From positions 1 through 53,984 of the forward strand of contig JAJEIQ010000059.1 in the NCBI GenBank assembly GCA_022827905.1: DNA of 53,984 nt, in the 5' to 3' direction. Position numbers and translations under genes: made by a program. The notes beneath the pieces were generated by a model that saw nothing but the letters and a program-made list of their open reading frames with translations, did no database searches and was not told the origin of the DNA. Below are positions 16,001 to 23,051 of this stretch, piece after piece (position 1 is the first letter of the stretch; each line of letters starts with the position of its first letter). The stretch comes from Pseudomonadales bacterium. GTDB lineage: Bacteria > Pseudomonadota > Gammaproteobacteria > Pseudomonadales > Azotimanducaceae.

Positions 16001-16688
16001 GGGGCGCCGCCCCCTGCTCAGCTTGGCCTCGGCTGGCGTCTGCTACCGCCGCCGCCGCACCCTGCGCTCCGCCGGCGCCCTCCATTGGGCCTTGTCCGAC
16101 GTGAGCTTTGAGGTCATGAGCGGCGAGACGGTGGGGATTCTCGGCCGCAACGGCTCCGGCAAAACCACGCTGCTGAAGGTGCTCGCCGGCATCATCGAGC
16201 CGGACCGGGGAAAGATCGAGCGCAACCATTCAAGCATCTCGATGCTGTCCCTGCAGGTGGGATTCCTGCCGCAGCTCTCGGGGCGGGAGAACGCCCTGCT
16301 CAGCAGCGTGCTGCTCGGCGAAGACCGAATGGCGGCCAAGCGCAATCTCGAGGCAATCGTGCGCTTCGCCGGTCTCGAGGACTGCATCGACGACCCCTTG
16401 GCCACCTACTCCTCCGGCATGCGGGCGCGTCTTGGGTTTTCCGTGGCCTACCACACCACTCCGGAATTGCTGCTGATTGACGAGGTGCTCGGCGTCGGCG
16501 ACCAAGAGTTCCGGCAGAAATCAACCGCCGCCATCAAGGAACTGATCAAGTCGGACCGAACTGTGGTGCTGGTCTCGCACAACCTGCCAACCATCCGCGA
16601 ACTCTGCGACCGGGTGGTCTGGATCGAGGATGGTCAAAGCCGAATGGTGGGCCCGACGGAAGAGGTGATTGAAGCCTACTTGAAGTGA
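15969..16688 (+). CDS. ABC transporter ATPase for polysaccharide export (Wzt-like)
   Basis: The ATP-hydrolysing partner of the upstream permease. Walker A is GRNGSGKTT, the signature is YSSGMRARLGFSVAYH and Walker B is LLLIDEVLGVGD; the H-loop lies in VLVSHNLPTI. This form of the signature and the VGD after Walker B are typical of Wzt/TagH exporters. At 239 residues it lacks the C-terminal carbohydrate-binding domain that many Wzt proteins carry, suggesting export without chain-end recognition. The ATG at 15969 gives a 32-bp overlap with the permease. It ends 30 bp from the convergent rplI. Confidence 0.92.
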   Translation: MNRGMPRSPTEGRRPLLSLASAGVCYRRRRTLRSAGALHWALSDVSFEVMSGETVGILGRNGSGKTTLLKVLAGIIEPDRGKIERNHSSISMLSLQVGFLPQLSGRENALLSSVLLGEDRMAAKRNLEAIVRFAGLEDCIDDPLATYSSGMRARLGFSVAYHTTPELLLIDEVLGVGDQEFRQKSTAAIKELIKSDRTVVLVSHNLPTIRELCDRVVWIEDGQSRMVGPTEEVIEAYLK

Positions 16689-16718
16689 GCCGAGGACGGC
16701 AGGTTCAGCCTCAGCGGC

Positions 16719-17165
16719 CTACTCGGCCACCACGGAGATGGGCACGGAGACCGACACCTCTGAATGGATGCGCACGGTCACTTCGTAGTCGCCGACAACG
16801 CGGAACGCGCCCTCGGACAGGATGATCTCGCGCTTGTGTATTTCGATGCCCTGCTCGGCGAGGGCATTGGCAATTTCCTGGGCGCCGACCGAGCCGTACA
16901 GCTTGCCCTCTTCGCCCGCCTTGACGACGATTGTGACATTAGCCGCCGCCAACTGCTTGCCGCGGTCGCCGGCCTCGGCGAGGCGGGCTTCGGCGAGCTT
17001 CTGCAGTTCGGCCCGCCGCTGCTCGAACACCTCCCGGTTCTCGGCGGTGGCGCGCACGGCCTTGCCTTGGGGCAGCAGGTAGTTTCTGGCAAAGCCGGGC
17101 TTGACCGCCACCTCGTCGCCGAGGTCGCCAAGGCGGTTGATGGGTTCGAGAAGGATGACGTTCAA
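16719..17165 (-). CDS. rplI: 50S ribosomal protein L9
   Basis: Binds 23S rRNA at the base of the L1 stalk. The N-terminal MNVILLEPINRLGDLGDEV and KPGFARNYLLPQGKA are the classical L9 domain, followed by the long charged connecting helix (about residues 40-75) and the C-terminal domain (KLYGSVGAQEIANAL). The length of 148 residues is normal. It is the last gene of the rpsF-rpsR-rplI operon, 10 bp after rpsR. No terminator is evident in the 30-bp gap to the convergent exporter gene. Confidence 0.98.
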   Translation of the reverse strand: MNVILLEPINRLGDLGDEVAVKPGFARNYLLPQGKAVRATAENREVFEQRRAELQKLAEARLAEAGDRGKQLAAANVTIVVKAGEEGKLYGSVGAQEIANALAEQGIEIHKREIILSEGAFRVVGDYEVTVRIHSEVSVSVPISVVAE

Positions 17166-17175
17166 AGGGACGCCC

Positions 17176-17397
17176 TCACTTGTGCTGATCGGTGTAGGGC
17201 AGCAAGGCCAGGTAGCGGGCTCGCTTGATTTCGGTGGCGAGCTGGCGCTGGAACTTGGCGCTGGTGCCGGTGATGCGGCTGGGGACGATCTTGCCGGTTT
17301 CGCCGAGAAACTGCTTCAGCAGGTCGAGGTCCTTGTAGTCCAGTTGGGCCGGGTCCGCCTTGGCAGCGAACTTCTTGTGCCGGAATCGCGGGCTCAT
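17176..17397 (-). CDS. rpsR: 30S ribosomal protein S18
   Basis: A small basic protein binding 16S rRNA with S6. The 73 residues include the conserved [18 protein letters not shown] and [20 protein letters not shown] followed by [10 protein letters not shown]. The ATG overlaps the rpsF stop codon (ATGA), indicating translational coupling with its partner. Confidence 0.98.
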   Translation of the reverse strand: MSPRFRHKKFAAKADPAQLDYKDLDLLKQFLGETGKIVPSRITGTSAKFQRQLATEIKRARYLALLPYTDQHK

Positions 17398-17912
17398 TCG
17401 GCTTCCTCCGTGGTTTCGGCCGCGCTGGCCTCTTGTGAGGGCGAAGCGGTCTCTTCGGCCTCGGCAATGTCCTCCTCGGCGCCGTCGGCCGCTTCGTCGG
17501 CAGCGTTGTCGTCCTGGGCGCCATCGTCCGCAGCACGGGCGACCGGCGCCCCGCGGCGCGCTTCCTGCTCCCGTTCCCGCTCCTGCTCGCGCAGCTCCTC
17601 CTCGTAAATCTTGGAGTTGCCGGTCACCGGCCCCCGGCGGCGGATGATGAGGTTGCGCAGCACCGCATCGTTGAACTTGAAGGCGCTTTCCAGCTCAGCC
17701 AAGGCCTCCTGGCTGACTTCCATGTTGATCAGCACGTAGTGGGCCTTGTGAATCTTGGCGATCGGATAGGCGAGCTGCCTGCGCCCCCAGTCCTCCACCC
17801 GATGCACTTTGCCGGCCCAACGCTCAATGAGTCCGAGATAGCGTTCGATCATTCCGGGCACCTGATCGCTTTGATCGGGATGAACCAGGAACACGACTTC
17901 GTAATGCCGCAC
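17394..17912 (-). CDS. rpsF: 30S ribosomal protein S6 with long acidic tail
   Basis: Binds the central domain of 16S rRNA as a heterodimer with S18. The first about 100 residues are standard ([39 protein letters not shown]). The remaining about 70 residues form an Ala/Glu/Asp-rich tail with a helical RE-repeat ([17 protein letters not shown]), so the protein is well above the usual 100-140 residues. Acidic S6 tails are modified by RimK in some bacteria. It is the first gene of rpsF-rpsR-rplI. The upstream neighbour rlmB is separated from it by a restriction-modification pair, so the operon presumably has its own promoter in the 152-bp gap. Confidence 0.97.
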   Translation of the reverse strand: MRHYEVVFLVHPDQSDQVPGMIERYLGLIERWAGKVHRVEDWGRRQLAYPIAKIHKAHYVLINMEVSQEALAELESAFKFNDAVLRNLIIRRRGPVTGNSKIYEEELREQEREREQEARRGAPVARAADDGAQDDNAADEAADGAEEDIAEAEETASPSQEASAAETTEEAE

Positions 17913-18064
17913 TTGATTGCCTCCTTCCGGTGTTGTTTCGCCTCCGCCGCACCAACCGGGACGGCGTGAAGCAAGGAGTGCTGAACAGGGAGCGGCATTC
18001 TAGGCTTTGCGGCGGCCATGTCAACCGGCGAGGCGCAGGGTTCGGGCCAAGGCTCGAAGTCAGT

Positions 18065-19741
18065 TCATTTGCGCCTTTGGCGCCGCTGCCGAAGCCGATT
18101 CCATGCGTTGCGCGCCCGGAGCAAGTCGCCTTGCGAAAGGCCGCATCCGTTTTGCAGCAGAACACTGTCGCCATGGTCCATGGCCGCCTCAAGCTCGCCT
18201 GCGCGCAGCTTGCCGTCCATGTACTCCAAATCCAGCCCGTCCGCAAATTCATAGGGGATCAACAGCTTTTCCGCCTCCCTCGGCTCAAGCTCCAGCACGC
18301 CGCCTCCATAGCTCCTGCCACATACCTCGGCCCAAGCGAAAGTCAATGAGTTCACCAGCGATGCCCCTAAGCGGTCCACGTTGATGCCACGCCCCGTGCG
18401 CACACGGTGAATGGTGTCGGTGGCGGTGGCCTGCGCACGGTTGGCCACAAGCAGTGGCGCATTGTGAATCTGCCGGAACATGAAGGCATCCGGAGCGTAC
18501 ACGGAAGGCACATCGAACCATCGGTTGCGAATCCTGCACTTGTAGCCGTCATTGACGCCCGCCGCTTCGGCTTGGCAGATGTACGCCTCGAGTTCAGGGG
18601 AAAAGCGCGACCGATCCAAACCATTCAAATCAATCAGCTTCGAACGATTGGAACGGCCGAATCGGCGCATGTCCTCTTGAGTGAAGCGGAATGACTTCAA
18701 AGCGGCGGTTCTTCCTACGACGTCAACGGCACGGCCATTGAGCCCTAGCTGTTCGGCCTGATCTTCGGTAACAACGAAAAAGCTGTTACGGCCCGTCACG
18801 ATTCCCACATCCACATCGGCCAGCATCCCCAATCGATCCAGTGAATCCAGCGCAGCGGCATCCCGCAACAAGTTGAATTCGCCATCGTCAAGAAACAAAG
18901 ACGTCCACTTCATGTCCTCGTGGGTATGGCGTTCCGGCAGATGCGATACAGCGTCCGCAACCGGGGTCGATGACACTAGGGACTGTCCGTTAGCCAACTC
19001 CCGAGTATGGAGCTTGCCGTAGCTGTCCGCATCCCGGTTTCTGCCTTCGCCAAGCAGCAGCACCACTTCCTGCTGAATCTGGGGAAAAACCAGTTCGTCA
19101 AAGGCAATGACAGTGACATTGTCGAAGAGCATCGGCAGCCGATGGCGCAGTTCGGCAGCGTACTGAACCTGCAGCAGCTCCGCAGGCACCACCATGGCCA
19201 GCCGCCCACCGTCCCGGAGCATCTCCACTGCCAACTGAATGAAGGCTATCCAAGCGTTGGCCAACCCATTTGGCCGATAGCCATAGGCGTTGAGCAGGCA
19301 AAAGGCACGTTCACGGGCCGCTTTGTCAAAATACTGGAAGCGGATGAAGGGCGGATTGCCAACCACAACGTCATAGCAAGGCTGCGCTAGCAGTGCCGGT
19401 GCTACGTCAAAAAAACTGGCGCATTGCCAGTCGAGCGACGGTTGGGCGCCTTGCGTGGCACAACGCGCCTTTTCCAACTCCTCAGGAACGATTTCAACCG
19501 CAGTGACCGCACCTTCCTCGCCAAGCAGGCGCGTCGCGGCGCCAACAAAGGCACCATCCCCGCAGCTTGGCTCGATCACCCGATCACTGGGACTTCGAAT
19601 CGCCCACTGGCACAGGTATTCGGCCAACTCAGGCGGCGTGTAGTAGCCGCCACGAATCTTCCGTGCGCTGGGCGGGCTTTTTTTTGTGCTGAAATCCTTG
19701 GCAACCGCAGGCGCTTCAGCAATGGGCAGCGAGAGGTTCAC
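18065..19741 (-). CDS. Type II DNA adenine methyltransferase of a restriction-modification pair
   Basis: Methylates adenine to protect the host from the adjacent nuclease. Motif order is N-terminal GGYYTPPELAEYLCQW (31-46), SAM-binding EPSCGDGAFVGAA (57-69) and catalytic GNPPFIRF (NPPF at 129-132). The remaining 430 residues carry the target-recognition part. This is the gamma-class layout of Eco57I/TaqI-like enzymes, and 558 residues is a normal size. Its ATG overlaps the end of the nuclease gene by a few bases, so the two are co-transcribed with the nuclease first. A run of eight A in codons 19-22 is a possible slippage site. The pair sits between rlmB and rpsF. Confidence 0.9.
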   Translation of the reverse strand: MNLSLPIAEAPAVAKDFSTKKSPPSARKIRGGYYTPPELAEYLCQWAIRSPSDRVIEPSCGDGAFVGAATRLLGEEGAVTAVEIVPEELEKARCATQGAQPSLDWQCASFFDVAPALLAQPCYDVVVGNPPFIRFQYFDKAARERAFCLLNAYGYRPNGLANAWIAFIQLAVEMLRDGGRLAMVVPAELLQVQYAAELRHRLPMLFDNVTVIAFDELVFPQIQQEVVLLLGEGRNRDADSYGKLHTRELANGQSLVSSTPVADAVSHLPERHTHEDMKWTSLFLDDGEFNLLRDAAALDSLDRLGMLADVDVGIVTGRNSFFVVTEDQAEQLGLNGRAVDVVGRTAALKSFRFTQEDMRRFGRSNRSKLIDLNGLDRSRFSPELEAYICQAEAAGVNDGYKCRIRNRWFDVPSVYAPDAFMFRQIHNAPLLVANRAQATATDTIHRVRTGRGINVDRLGASLVNSLTFAWAEVCGRSYGGGVLELEPREAEKLLIPYEFADGLDLEYMDGKLRAGELEAAMDHGDSVLLQNGCGLSQGDLLRARNAWNRLRQRRQRRK

Positions 19742-20478
19742 GAGATATGCGGCGGCAGATGTTGATATCGCTCAAGATAGCACCGATGAACGCGGTGATG
19801 GAGTGCGCTTAGCTGAATTGACGAGTTCACGCTCTCTATCGTCGAATCTGACGGCGTTTGGATTCGTCCCGTGTCGGGATCCCAAACGACCAAGGCAATC
19901 GCCTCAGCTAAATGGTGCTGGTCGAGTTCGCTCTTCCGCGACCCCAACCGCTCAAGGGTACTGACTATGGACCGGCGCTGGGCGTCAGGCAAGGCTGGGG
20001 CGGGCAGCACCACAATGAACACCACGAGGCAAAACGGAAATCGAGTGTGAACGGTGGCAGCCTCTGATGCCAAGTCATTGATCATATTCTGCCAGTTCTT
20101 CCGAATGCTGTTCTGGTCGTTGAGGGTCTTGCTGTCAAAGACAACTCGCGGACCGTCGGGGCGGTAAGCCACGTCATAGTTTTGAGGCCGGATTCCGCCG
20201 ATAACTCGGGTGGGCCCCACTTCGACGCAGTCCGCTTGGGCAGGAGTGAGAGCCGTTGCAGAAGGGGTAGCCACCGGAATGTCGCCAAGCATCGTCGCCA
20301 AAGCTTGACCGAACGCCTCATCAAAAACGCGCCCAAACTCCATCCCTTGCGCCTTGTTGAATCGATCCGGTCGCTTTGACTCGGGTTCGCAGCCTCGCCA
20401 CAAAGCACCCCAATGCAAAAGCGTTTCGGGCGCAATGCGTACTTCGGGCATTTCCTTCAATTCGGCCATCGTGATCAC
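19738..20478 (-). CDS. Putative type II restriction endonuclease (PD-(D/E)XK)
   Basis: A 246-residue protein encoded immediately upstream of, and overlapping, a methyltransferase gene. The likely active site is NYDVAYRPDGPRVVFDSKT, with D102 and D115-x-K117 in the PD-(D/E)XK spacing. Then comes the helix NSIRKNWQNMINDLA, as in nucleases whose second strand is followed by a conserved Lys/Asn helix. A later strand (FPFCLVVFIVVLPAP) is hydrophobic and probably part of the core. I cannot name the family or the recognition site; an XcyI-like fold is a guess. The position and catalytic motif support a restriction enzyme paired with the downstream methyltransferase. Confidence 0.75.
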   Translation of the reverse strand: MITMAELKEMPEVRIAPETLLHWGALWRGCEPESKRPDRFNKAQGMEFGRVFDEAFGQALATMLGDIPVATPSATALTPAQADCVEVGPTRVIGGIRPQNYDVAYRPDGPRVVFDSKTLNDQNSIRKNWQNMINDLASEAATVHTRFPFCLVVFIVVLPAPALPDAQRRSIVSTLERLGSRKSELDQHHLAEAIALVVWDPDTGRIQTPSDSTIESVNSSIQLSALHHRVHRCYLERYQHLPPHIS

Positions 20479-20570
20479 CTCAGCCTGTGCGTTAGCCTAT
20501 CATTGGTCAGTGCGCACACCAATTGAACTCCACGGAGCCGTGTTGCCGAAAGAAGATCCTTCGGTTCCCG

Positions 20571-21305
20571 TCATCCCTCGGTCCGCTGCCGCACCGCCTC
20601 GAACAGCATGACGCCAGTGGCGACCGCCACGTTAAGGCTGCCCACCTGGCCTGCCATCGGGATGGCGGCCAGTTCATCGCAGGTCTTGCGGGTGAGTTGG
20701 CGCAGACCTTGGCCCTCGTTACCAACCACGATGGCGACATTGCGGGTCAGATCCGGGGCGGTCCACGGGCGCGAAGCCCCACCGTCAGCGCCGATCAGCC
20801 AAACGCCAAGGCGTTTGAGCCATTCCAAGCGGCGGGCGAGATTGGCCACCTCGACCAAGGTGGCCTGCTCGGCAGTGCCCGCCGCGGCCTTCAAGGCGGC
20901 GGCGCTTAAGGGGGCGCTGCGGCGCCGGGGCCAAAGAACGGCATGAACGCCCGCCGCTGCGGCGGTGCGCACGCAGGCGCCGAGGTTGCGCGGATCGTTG
21001 ATACCGTCGAGAACCAGGAACAGCTTGGGCGACGGCCAGCGGTCGAACTGGTCCTCGAACTCGGCTTCGGTAGTGAGCCGCAATTCGTGGCAAAGCGCGA
21101 CCGCCCCTTGGTGGGTGGTTCCGCCAAGGCGGTCGAGCCGCTGCCGGGCCGCGAACTCATGACGCACGCTGCGTTCAACGGCCAAGTCCAACAAGGCTTC
21201 GATGCGCGCATCGCGGCGATTGCGCTGCAGGAGCAACAGGCGCACCCGCTCCGGGGCTTCACGCAACAGCGCTTCGACGACGTGAAGGCCGCTGACCGCG
21301 CTCAC
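20571..21305 (-). CDS. rlmB: 23S rRNA (guanosine-2'-O-)-methyltransferase RlmB, TrmH family
   Basis: A SPOUT methyltransferase that 2'-O-methylates G2251 in the peptidyl-transferase loop. The N-terminal SGLHVVEALLREAP is the substrate-binding domain. The knot motifs are FLVLDGINDPRNLGACVRTA, VAIVVGNEGQGLRQLT and IPMAGQVGSLNVAVATGVML. I start at GTG 21305, which overlaps the rnr stop (GTGA) and has GGAGG nine bases before; longer frames upstream are shadows of rnr. That gives about 244 residues, the usual length. The following restriction gene begins 92 bp downstream. Confidence 0.95.
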   Translation of the reverse strand: MSAVSGLHVVEALLREAPERVRLLLLQRNRRDARIEALLDLAVERSVRHEFAARQRLDRLGGTTHQGAVALCHELRLTTEAEFEDQFDRWPSPKLFLVLDGINDPRNLGACVRTAAAAGVHAVLWPRRRSAPLSAAALKAAAGTAEQATLVEVANLARRLEWLKRLGVWLIGADGGASRPWTAPDLTRNVAIVVGNEGQGLRQLTRKTCDELAAIPMAGQVGSLNVAVATGVMLFEAVRQRTEG

Positions 21306-22897
21306 CGGCGCCTCCGGCGGCCACGGCCACGGCCACGTCGCCGGGGACGAATGTTGGTCAGTTCGAGGTCGAGGCGGCCCAATTCCGGCTGCGCACCCGC
21401 TAGGCGCACCTCGATGGCGTCGCCGAGCGCATAGCTTGCGCCCGTGGCTTCGCCTACCAGCCGGAAGGGAGGCGCGTGGCGAAAGTAGTCGCCGCCGAGG
21501 GCAGAGACGTGCAGCAGGCCTTGGATGAAATAGCCGTCGAGGTCCGCGAACAGGCCAAATTCGGTAACGCCGGCGACGGTAGCGGTGAAGGTCTCGCCGA
21601 TTCGCGGCGCCAGGAAGCTGCACTTGAGCCAAGCGTCCACCATGCGGGCGGCATCGTCGGCGCGACGCTCGGCCAGTGACGCTTGGGTGCCGGCCTCGGC
21701 AAGCATCCGGCGAGCATCCCGGGGCTCCGCCTGGCCATGCAGAACCGCCTTGATGGCTCGATGCACGGTCAAGTCCGGGTAGCGGCGGATCGGCGACGTG
21801 AAGTGGGCGTAACGGTCCAAGGCCAGAGCGAAGTGGCCCTTGGCCTCAGGCGTGTAGTGCGCCCTTTGCATCGACTGCAGGGTCAGCAATGCGAACAACC
21901 AACCATCGGCGCGTTGCCCGGTCGCCAGCAACGCCTTTTGCAGCGCTTTGGCGGTGACCGCCCCTCCGCTGGGCAAGGGCGCGCCAACGCTGGCGAAGGC
22001 CTGGGTCAGCGGGGCCAGCTTGGCCGGATCCGGGGGCTCATGAACGCGGTGCAGTCCCGCCCGGCCCTGGGCTTCGAGGAACTCCGCGGCGCAGATGTTG
22101 GCGGCGATCATCGCCTCCTCAATCAGCCGATGGGAATCCAGCCTAGGCACCGCCTTGATGGCAGTCACCTCGCCGCGCCGCAGTTGCGGCGCGCCCTCAT
22201 GGGCATCGAAGTCCAACGCCCCCCGCTCCTCCCGTGCTCGGCGCAACGCCTCGTAGGCACGGTATAGCGCGCCCAATGACTTGGCCACTCCGCCTGTTGG
22301 CCCTGTGCCGTCCCGGCGAAGGGCTTCAACCTCGCCGTAGGTGAGGCGCGCTTGGGAGCGGATGACGGCCTCGCGGAAGTCGTAGCGGATTACGCGCCCC
22401 GCGCGGCTCACCTGCATGTCGCAAACCAAGGCCAGCCGGTCCTCATCCGGGCGCAGCGAGCAGATGCCGTTGGATAGCGCCTCGGGCAGCATGGGAATGA
22501 CCCGTTCCGGGAAGTAAACCGAGGTGCCGCGCTCCTGGGCGGCGGCATCGAGGGCGCTGCCGGGGGCGACGTAGTGGGCCACGTCGGCGATGGCGACGAC
22601 CAGCCGCCATCCGTCTCCACCCGATTCCGCATAGACCGCGTCGTCGAAGTCGCGGGCCGAGGGGCCGTCGATGGTGACCAGCGGCAGGTGCCGCAAATCC
22701 ATGCGCCCCGCATGGTCGGCGGCCACGACTTGGCGCGGCGCGGCGTTCGCGGCGCTGTCAACGCCTGACGCCCAGCGCGCTGGAATCGCGTAGGCCACCA
22801 CGGCGGCTTCCGTGGCCGTCTCGGCGACGGTCAAGCCGTCGAGGCCAGCTTCAACTGGGCCCGTAGAGCGACTGCCGGGTTGCTCACCCTTCGACAA
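21302..22897 (-). CDS. rnr: RNase R-type 3'-5' exoribonuclease lacking N-terminal domains
   Basis: An RNB-family processive exoribonuclease that degrades structured RNA. The catalytic domain is clear: MDLRHLPLVTIDGPSARDFD with the metal-binding Asp cluster ARDFDDAV, then ISSPIRRYPDL-type sequence (FTSPIRRYPDLTVHRAIK), and a C-terminal S1 domain (GVTEFGLFADLDGYFIQGLL). It ends in an Arg/Gly-rich basic tail (RPRRRGRGRGRRRRR). At 531 residues it lacks the winged helix and cold-shock domains of typical RNase R (about 700-800 residues). A TAG stands in frame seven codons before the TTG start at 22897, so no upstream extension is possible. It leads rnr-rlmB by a GTGA overlap. Confidence 0.88.
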   Translation of the reverse strand: MSKGEQPGSRSTGPVEAGLDGLTVAETATEAAVVAYAIPARWASGVDSAANAAPRQVVAADHAGRMDLRHLPLVTIDGPSARDFDDAVYAESGGDGWRLVVAIADVAHYVAPGSALDAAAQERGTSVYFPERVIPMLPEALSNGICSLRPDEDRLALVCDMQVSRAGRVIRYDFREAVIRSQARLTYGEVEALRRDGTGPTGGVAKSLGALYRAYEALRRAREERGALDFDAHEGAPQLRRGEVTAIKAVPRLDSHRLIEEAMIAANICAAEFLEAQGRAGLHRVHEPPDPAKLAPLTQAFASVGAPLPSGGAVTAKALQKALLATGQRADGWLFALLTLQSMQRAHYTPEAKGHFALALDRYAHFTSPIRRYPDLTVHRAIKAVLHGQAEPRDARRMLAEAGTQASLAERRADDAARMVDAWLKCSFLAPRIGETFTATVAGVTEFGLFADLDGYFIQGLLHVSALGGDYFRHAPPFRLVGEATGASYALGDAIEVRLAGAQPELGRLDLELTNIRPRRRGRGRGRRRRR

Positions 22898-22954
22898 CGG
22901 CGGTTCCTGATCCGGGTGCTATAGCGTCGCGGATCAGGCGGGCAAACGCAACGG

Positions 22955-22999
22955 CGCGACCTGACGGTCGCGTATGGAGTTTCGCTGGCGCGAAACTCC
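22955..22999 (-). repeat. Double-hairpin intergenic repeat, copy B
   Basis: Read on the minus strand it has arms GGAGTTTCGC and GCGAAACTCC around GCCA, then GCGACC/GGTCGC around GTCA: the same 45-nt layout as copy A at 10859-10903. The arm changes (C to T on one side, G to A on the other) keep pairing. It lies between the TonB receptor stop and rnr. Confidence 0.75.
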
Positions 23000-23051
23000 G
23001 CTCTCGTTGAGTGGGTCAGGTTCCGATAGGTTTCTGAACCCAGACATGGCG

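Noticed and set aside
22898-22951. A peptide-like minus-strand stretch (FARLIRDAIAPGSGTAVVEG then stop) just upstream of rnr
   Set aside because: It could be the end of a lost gene, but it is only about 20 residues and overlaps no longer frame; not enough to annotate.
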